This document shows, piece after piece, positions 58,352 to 64,000 of a stretch of 64,000 bases of DNA. Under the pieces are notes generated by a model. The model did no database searches. It was given only the letters and a program-made list of their open reading frames with translations, and was not told where the DNA came from. Source of the DNA: Rosa chinensis (lineage: Eukaryota; Streptophyta; Magnoliopsida; Rosales; Rosaceae); contig NC_037091.1 of NCBI RefSeq assembly GCF_002994745.2, positions 34,102,612 through 34,166,611 of the forward strand, written 5' to 3'. The position numbers and the translations under genes were made by a program. Within the stretch, counting starts at the first letter, position 1. Every line of letters starts with the position of its first letter.

Positions 58352-60320
58352 ATACACACAAGTATTATTTTGGTTGTCAGTACACCATGCTGTCGATGAG
58401 GGCCTTGCATGTTTTACTTGTTGGATTGCATTGGCCTTACACAAAAGATTGCAATAACATGCTGTAGATGCTGGCTTATTTGTATCATTGTAGCTTTGAA
58501 CATGCTATTTTGTATGCTAAATAGGCAAAGACTTCTTTTTTTTTCCTCAAATTTATTAAAACAAGTATTTAGTGCCTCGGAGCTTTCCTTAGGAGAATAT
58601 AGAATATGGCTTCATATTTTTACGTTTCTTTCCCCCTGTTCTCTCAATCAGGCATAGAATAAGCCCTTTCTCCATTGTCATTTGTTTATCTAATTTTTTT
58701 ATATCAACTCTTAAACATCACTTGATACTGTTGAGAATATATACATCTCACATGGGAAAAATGGGACCTTGCCTATGGGTTTATAAGGGTTTGGGCCACT
58801 CTATCCATTGCCAATTGGTTTTGGATGTGAACCCCAGATTACTTTATCATGGTATCAGAGCGGGTTACCCACGTGTGCATGCCTAACGGCCACACGGGCT
58901 CCACGTCACCCAAAAGTTGTCCACGTGTATGGCTTGAAAATTCGCCACACGTGCGGGGGCGTGTTGAGAATATATACATCTCACATGGGAAAAATGGGAC
59001 CTTGCATATGGGAAAAATGGGACCTTGCCTATGGGTTTATAAGGGTTTGGGCCACTCCATCCATTGCCAATTGGTTTTGGATGTGAATCCCAGATTACTT
59101 TATCAGATACATCCATAGCCAATGCATCTTATTTTTTTCCTTTCCTTTTTCAGCTGTATACCCGAGGCTTCCTATGATTTTATGTTTTGATAGGACAAGC
59201 TGCTGTGGTGTATTATTTTTAAGATTCTGCTATGAAGAGATATATTCCCCAATTATTTTAATGCCATCTCAACTTCAGTTTACTGTTTATTTTTATTTTT
59301 TATTTTTTTGGTGTCTTACTCAGATAAAGTATCACATGAAAATATATTGGGCTGTGATGTAAAAAGTGTTGCTGAGAAAGATTTGGCGTCTCCAGTAGTT
59401 GAGAATGTTCAGACTGTGCCTTTATCAAGAAGTCAGGTATATAATGCTTCTCTTACATTCTCCATCAATTTTCCTGCTTTTCACGGTCTTGGCAGTTGGC
59501 ATGCTTTCTTGCCAACATAGCAGCAAAGTGAATAGCCAACTCCTCTTGGTGCCTACATGCTGCATATAGTGGGAAACTGGGAATAGGCTTCCACAAAAAA
59601 CAATTATTTAAAAAAGATAATAAGGAACAACTAAAACAGGATGGTACAATGCAGTGGAAAATATTTCTGCAGAAGATTATAAACTACACAAAAGAACACC
59701 AGCTAAACACTAAACTTTTTCCACTGTCTACATTAGCAGCTTAAAGTCGCCACAGCTCCACAAATCCTAGCCTATTTTAGCTCAATATTTGTTATATTTA
59801 CAATAATACTTTTGGCTTCACTCAATTTTAACTAGGCATGAGTGATTTATGGACTTATGCTTGTGGAATTTATAGAGTTCCACTGCAAACTATGAGTGAC
59901 TTCTCTATGTGGCCATGGCACTCAATTGTCACTTACTAACTCGCACTTAAATCTTGCTTATAGTTATCCTTTGGTTTTACAGGTTTCTCTTGAAAGTTCA
60001 AAACCAAAATTTGACCGGGAGAAAGTATGTAATTCAAAGCCTTTTAAATGACTTGCTAAATTATTGTTTCAGTTGGTACTAAATTTCCTGCTCCACATAT
60101 GTAGGCTTTTACAGGTTCTATTGTTGAGCACACTGATAATCTTCAGATAAAATCAAGGGAAAGAACTACGGCTACATCACAGGTAGATTTGATGTTACTT
60201 TAATATACTTATTAAGATTTTGGTTTTGGTGCCCTCTTTTTGATTAAGTAATGATGCGTGCAGTCCTCTGCTTATCAAGTTTCAAAGCCGGTTTCAAGAT
60301 TCAAGATGCAGAGAAAGTAG
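54592..60320 (+). CDS. URI1: URI-like unconventional prefoldin RPB5 interactor
   Basis: A prefoldin-like protein that in other eukaryotes binds RNA polymerase subunit RPB5 and helps R2TP/prefoldin-like complexes assemble polymerases. Eleven exons with GT-AG borders: 54592-54789, 54892-54951, 55019-55186, 55673-55730, 56841-57067, 57205-57282, 58271-58298, 59324-59436, 59983-60024, 60105-60182, 60264-60320. Sum 369 codons (368 aa). Residues 10-140 form the helical prefoldin-like part (HLRGFAADNTDLINLVSRLP, PFGKAAFFPGRLVHTNEFM, RGKVLESQVDSLKAMVQDLK). An acidic motif DEDEEFARMMARMDELEKEE follows near residue 180, then a disordered Ser/Lys tail ending SRFKMQRK. The upstream in-frame ATG at 54487 would add 35 residues, but MKGKGTVT at 54592 fits the family better. 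The exon 4 donor was set after 55730 to keep phase. The gene appears intact. Confidence 0.9.
58312..58348 (+). repeat. CT microsatellite in a URI intron
   Basis: About 18 CT units just after exon 7 of the URI gene. Confidence 0.9.
58729..59105 (+). mobile_element. TRIM (miniature LTR retrotransposon) in a URI intron
   Basis: A complete 377-bp element. The LTRs are 58729-58849 (121 bp) and 58962-59105 (144 bp), both starting TGTTGAGAATATATAC and ending CTTTATCA. A perfect 5-bp target duplication GATAC flanks it (58724-58728, 59106-59110). The primer binding site TGGTATCAGAGC (58850-58861), complementary to initiator methionyl tRNA, directly follows the first LTR. A purine-rich GTGCGGGGGC precedes the second. 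The second LTR is longer because GGGAAAAATGGGACCTTGC is duplicated in it. There is no coding capacity, so it must have moved with enzymes from another element. It lies in the intron between exons 7 and 8. Confidence 0.93.
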
Positions 60321-61083
60321 TTGCCTATAATATTAGAGATGTAATTGTGGAAGTGGCCACAATTCAAGGGTCATTTTGAATCCAACTGTAACATAGATAC
60401 GAGGTTAAATAGTTTACCTTTGTTGAAAATGATATAGATTCATCCTTTTAGTTTATATATACCAATGAAATGTTTGCAGTTGACCGGTGGTGGTTTATAT
60501 AGTTAAGAAGCCTATGAATTTTGTTGGGCTTTCTTTGAAGGGAAAAAATAACGAAGTTTTAAAATTGGCATTTTGGCTTCTCAACTTTGTATTTCAACAT
60601 TCATTTTGGTACCCAAGTCAACACCGTTTAAGTTTGCGGTTAAGTTCCAAGGTTAAGTTTGCAAAATGTCAAGGTACCATACAAATAAACAAAACTCTCA
60701 AACAAGAACTAGCCTTCAACATGGGATCCAGGTGATTTGTCCTCGGACAACTAGATTCAAGTTTATATGATTAAATTGGGAAAGATTTTTGACTGTGTTC
60801 GGAGTTTACTTTGATTATGTCAGGTTACTAGTTACTTAGAACTTTACTTTAGGATAATATCATGTTATTTTATGGTTTTAAATGACTTAAAATTGAGCTT
60901 TGGTGTGGAATTGGTATGGTTGTGATTGTGATTCCTTTTAATGTGTGCAGTTTCGTATAGTATAACTAAGGTGGTGATAACCAAAGTGGTGATTATGAGT
61001 AATACTTCTTATTGGTATGATGCTATTGATGATTTCGATAAGCTTTATAGTAATTCATTTTTTATTTAGTGTTTAAAATAGAT
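60321..61083 (+). other. 3' flank of the URI gene
   Basis: Probable 3' untranslated region (to about 60480) and intergenic DNA. No gene. Confidence 0.45.
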
Positions 61084-61769
61084 TGTTGAGTGATGTGATG
61101 TTATATGTTATTTAAGCATTTTCATTTCCACGTAATCTCCTGAACTAAATCATACGCAGGGATTACCATTTTTCTGTATTGTTTTAATTACATATAATCT
61201 TCTGAACTAAATCATACGTACAGATTATCATTTTGTTTTGTCTTCATGTAATCACCTGAACTAAATCATATGCAGGGGTTACTATTTTGTGCGATTTTTT
61301 TAATTTCATTATTTTGGTTTTCTAATTTGTTGCTGGAGATTACTCATACAAGCTGTCAAAGGCTTACCAGGTTTGTTGTTGCAACTCGGTGCACTATTCA
61401 ATAGTGTAAGGGTTGATCCTGTAAGTCAGGAAAATCGTGGCTGAGGTAGAAATCATGCGGTCGTAACTGTAGGTGTTCAGAAGCAAATTTTGTTGTTTGA
61501 CTTTATCTAGACTTCCGTTTCGTAGGAAGCTCTGAGGGAGCGTTACTTATTAATTTGTTATAGCAACTTAATTCTTAAATTATGTGAAATGTAATATGTG
61601 ACTCTAAAGAACGAGTCTATATTGACACTATAGGTTCTAGACATTATCATGTACTTGTTTTTAAGAAGAAAATGTTACAGGTATTTAGTGTTGATGCCTG
61701 AACCATCACACCTTGTATATTTGTATTTGTTTTTAGTTATTAATTGTGCTTGAAAATCGGGGTGTGACA
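61084..61769 (-). mobile_element. Probable solo LTR of a Ty3/gypsy element
   Basis: On the minus strand it starts TGTCACACCCCGATTTTC, a common start of Del/Tekay-type gypsy LTRs, and ends CTCAACA, giving TG...CA ends. The string CTGGTAAGCCTTTGACAGC in its middle is also typical. A 5-bp AGATT occurs at both borders (61080-61084 and 61769-61773) but overlaps the TG/CA ends by one or two bases, so the exact duplication is not settled. No internal domain is next to it. Confidence 0.55.
61129..61310 (+). repeat. Three tandem copies of a 56-60-bp unit
   Basis: Units begin near 61131, 61191 and 61247. Each has 'TAATC..CTGAACTAAATCATA' then 'CAGG(G)ATTACCATTTT'-like sequence. They lie inside the probable solo LTR. 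Confidence 0.8.
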
Positions 61770-62292
61770 GATTGAAGGCTTGTTTGGAGCTTGTAGAGCT
61801 GAAGCCGACTGTTATACGAGGAAATGCGTCTGAGATTATCACCCTCACCAACGGATGTGGGTGCCCAAATCAAATTTTTTAATTAGTAAATTGTGGGCAA
61901 AAGGCCGAGAAGGAAAGAAAAAAAATTGTTTTATTATCTCGTAATAAAGGTTTATTGGGGGTAATAAGGGTTTATTGCCCCAATAAAAGGTTTTGAATTG
62001 ACGCAATCTTCTCATTTTCTTCATCAATCAAAGTTTTATTTACTTTCCCCCACCCCCTAATAATCAATTATTGCCCCCCAATAAAGATTTATTGGGGGGC
62101 AATAAATCTCTCCGGCAACCTATGAGATCTCCGACGACCTCTTTGGGGACATTCGAAGAGGTTTCGTAAATTTTTATTGTCCCCAATAAACTTTTATTCC
62201 AATAAACCTTTATTGGGGGAATAAAAGTTTATTGGGGGCAATAAAAGTTTATTTGTGTGGGGGGGGGGGGGGGTAAATAAACCTCTCCAGCG
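61770..62292 (+). other. Repeat-rich region of AATAAA/TTTATTGGGG words
   Basis: Many direct and inverted copies of AATAAAGGTTTATTGGGGG-type strings occur, mixed with a GC-rich block (CTCTCCGGCAACCTATGAGA, then GACCTCTTTGGGGACATTCG). The block recurs in altered form at 62283-62340. The style resembles the interior of the MULE at 37575-38959. It may be a MULE relic; no terminal repeats were found. Confidence 0.4.
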
Positions 62293-62408
62293 ACCTATAA
62301 GATCGTCAACGACATCTTTGGGGACATTCGGCGAGGTCTTCATAGAAGTCCGGTGACGGGTGACTGGAATCCGGTGACCGGAATAAGTCTCATATGACTT
62401 CTCTCTCT

Positions 62409-62411
<3 letters not shown>

Positions 62412-62451
<40 letters not shown>

Positions 62452-62540
62452 ACCCCACCCCATTCCCACCCTTGATGGGGCTCGAACTCTTGACCTCTTA
62501 TATATGAGACCAGAGCCTTACCACCCCACCAAACACACAC
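62412..62540 (-). mobile_element. tRNA-like SINE, first copy
   Basis: Read on the minus strand it has an A-box-like TGGGGTGGTAAGGCTCTGG (62510-62528), then a B-box-like GGTCAAGAGTTCGAGCCCC (62477-62495), and ends in a long A-run. This is the internal RNA polymerase III promoter layout of a tRNA-derived SINE. The 5' end is uncertain because of the CT/GT microsatellite next to it. Not a functional tRNA gene: the cloverleaf is not complete. Confidence 0.65.
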
Positions 62541-62807
62541 ACCCTCTCTCTCTCTCTCTCTCTAATTAAAAGTCTTAGATAACTACCGTGTTTTGGATAT
62601 CAAATCATTCCCTTGATTGTCTTACTTTATTCATAATCACATATACTGATGAACTTTTTCACCTAATGAACAAAATAAACAAGAAAATGCACCTATAAGA
62701 TCGTCAACGACATCTTTGGGGACATTCGGCGAGGTCTTCATAGAAGTCCGGTGACGGGTGACTGGAATCCGGTGACCGGAATAAGTCTCATATGACTTCT
62801 CTCTCTC

Positions 62808-62809
<2 letters not shown>

Positions 62810-62848
<39 letters not shown>

Positions 62849-62936
62849 CCCCACCCCATTCCCACCCTTGATGGGGCTCGAACTCTTGACCTCTTATATA
62901 TGAGACCAGAGCCTTACCACCCCACCAAACACACAC
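62810..62936 (-). mobile_element. tRNA-like SINE, second copy
   Basis: The same sequence as the first copy, carried along by the 398-bp duplication. It is therefore not a separate insertion. Confidence 0.65.
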
Positions 62937-63086
62937 ACCCTCTCTCTCTCTCTCTCTAATTAAAAGTCTTAGATAACTACCGTGTTTTGGATATCAAATC
63001 ATTCCCTTGATTGTCTTACTTTATTCATAATCACATATACTGATGAACTTTTTCACCTAATGAACAAAATAAACAAGAAAATGCAC

Positions 63087-63938
63087 TAACAGTGATGAAT
63101 CTTAATTGTGCTTTGTCATCATGATGAGAAAAAGGTAGAGAAGATATTGAAAATCAATCGGTTTTCATCGTGCTCTGTCAAAGAATTCATTTGACAAATC
63201 AAATTTTTTTTTTCTCTGCAGTAAATGAATTTTAAGAGGAAAACAATTAATCATCTTAATTGTATTCCAAATCGGAGTAGTAATCATTGATTTTAATTGT
63301 CACTTTTTTTTTCTTAAATGGGATTTTTATTATGTCTTTGATACATTTATTGACAAATTAATTTAAAGAAGAAGAAAAGAAAAAAAATAGATAATTATTA
63401 ATTTTTTATGACTCATCTTAACCGTTAATAGTCATTAAATTGAACATCTTAATTATAAAATAGGTAGCCACAGATCCGCCCACATACAGGGGTTAATAAC
63501 TGAAAATAAAGAAAAAAGACCGATTGAATTAGAAGGACAATGCCATGAATTTCAAATGTTCAGGAGTTTTGTCAAAACTAGTGAAAATTTCCCCTTTCTT
63601 CAGATATAGCAGCTGAAAGATTTACTGTTGAACAACCCGGGTCCTCAGCAGGTTTTACGGTTAATTAAAGCATAGGTTCACGGAAGCATCATGAGTTTGA
63701 TACACTTTACTAGGGTACGTAAGCAATTATAAACATAACAAGATATTCGCACAACATCAAACTAAATCACTCAAGCAACTACCTTGGAGAATAACTTGGT
63801 CCAAGCTTCAGCTGACAACTGCTTCATACAGGTAACCTTTGATGTTGGAACTTTTCCATGCATGCATGTAAAACTAAATTACAAACAAGCTCACTCAATT
63901 ACATGTTCAACTTCACCATCAGAAAATTAAACACATAC
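63087..63938. other. AT-rich intergenic DNA
   Basis: No gene was found. Homopolymer-rich. Confidence 0.4.
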
Positions 63939-63971
63939 CATTGACGTCCAAGGTTGAAGCCATCGTAGCAG
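63939..63971 (-). CDS. Possible first coding exon of a gene at the right edge
   Basis: On the minus strand, TTGTTCTTGCAG (acceptor) is followed by 33 bases containing ATG (63963-63961), MASTLDVNG, and then a GTATGTG donor. The arrangement fits a small exon. The rest of the gene would lie further left on the minus strand, and I cannot follow it with confidence. Confidence 0.2.
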
Positions 63972-64000
63972 CTGCAAGAACAAAAGAACAAGTCGAGGTT

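Larger units (their letters stand above)
62293..63086 (+). repeat. 398-bp tandem direct duplication
   Basis: Copy 1 is 62293-62690 and copy 2 is 62691-63086. They look identical by eye except for the lengths of the poly-T/poly-A tract near 62412 and 62810. Each copy includes CCGGTGACCGGAAT, a CT run, a SINE and a second CT run. Such identity means a very recent event or an assembly effect. Confidence 0.9.

Noticed and set aside
62477..62528. tRNA gene
   Set aside because: A- and B-box-like motifs exist, but no complete cloverleaf or anticodon stem is seen, and the unit ends in poly-A; it is a SINE.

Overview
The window is nuclear DNA of a flowering plant. It has multi-exon genes with GT-AG introns, LTR retrotransposons of plant-specific lineages, MITEs, an L1-type LINE, a TRIM and a tRNA-like SINE. 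The gene and transposon sequences look eudicot, and several copia features feel Rosaceae-like to me; that is an impression, not a demonstrated assignment.

Transposon-dominated left half (1-38,959). A Ty3/gypsy Tat-lineage element (A, minus strand) fills 1-8,394 and runs off the left edge. An AVT1-type amino acid transporter gene follows (9,008-11,155, minus), then a solo copia LTR (13,488-14,124). From 15,356 to 33,389 lies a decayed Ty1/copia element holding two later insertions. One is a 540-bp hAT-type MITE with a perfect 8-bp target duplication. The other is a complete 11.6-kb Tat element (B, plus strand, 20,657-32,288) of the same family as A; it sits in the copia reverse transcriptase between a near-perfect 5-bp duplication. 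Both Tat copies carry gag, protease, reverse transcriptase, two RNase H domains and integrase. Both also carry a spliced gene on the opposite strand, which encodes a protein resembling the 'putative gypsy type transposon' family with a coiled-coil tail. All these reading frames are broken. To the right is a 3'-truncated LINE with two MULE-type MITEs inside it, then a 1.4-kb non-autonomous MULE.

Gene-rich right half (39,000-64,000). Three intact host genes were reconstructed exon by exon. They are eIF3 subunit H (12 exons, 338 codons, plus), a DUF1997-family protein (7 exons, 243 codons, minus) and a URI/RPB5-interacting prefoldin-like protein (11 exons, 368 codons, plus). The last two are divergent and share a 1.0-kb intergenic region. 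The eIF3h fourth intron holds a hAT-like element and a tandem repeat that duplicated the start of exon 5. A URI intron holds a complete TRIM. Between eIF3h and the DUF1997 gene lie a 5'-truncated LINE and a broken CWC21/CWF21-like gene fragment. The right end has a probable solo gypsy LTR, repeat-rich DNA and a nearly identical 398-bp tandem duplication that includes a SINE.

The host genes have unrelated housekeeping roles (translation initiation, prefoldin/RNA polymerase assembly, vacuolar amino acid transport), so no host pathway cluster is visible. The most interesting biology is the antisense spliced gene in the Tat elements and the duplicated splice acceptor in eIF3h.
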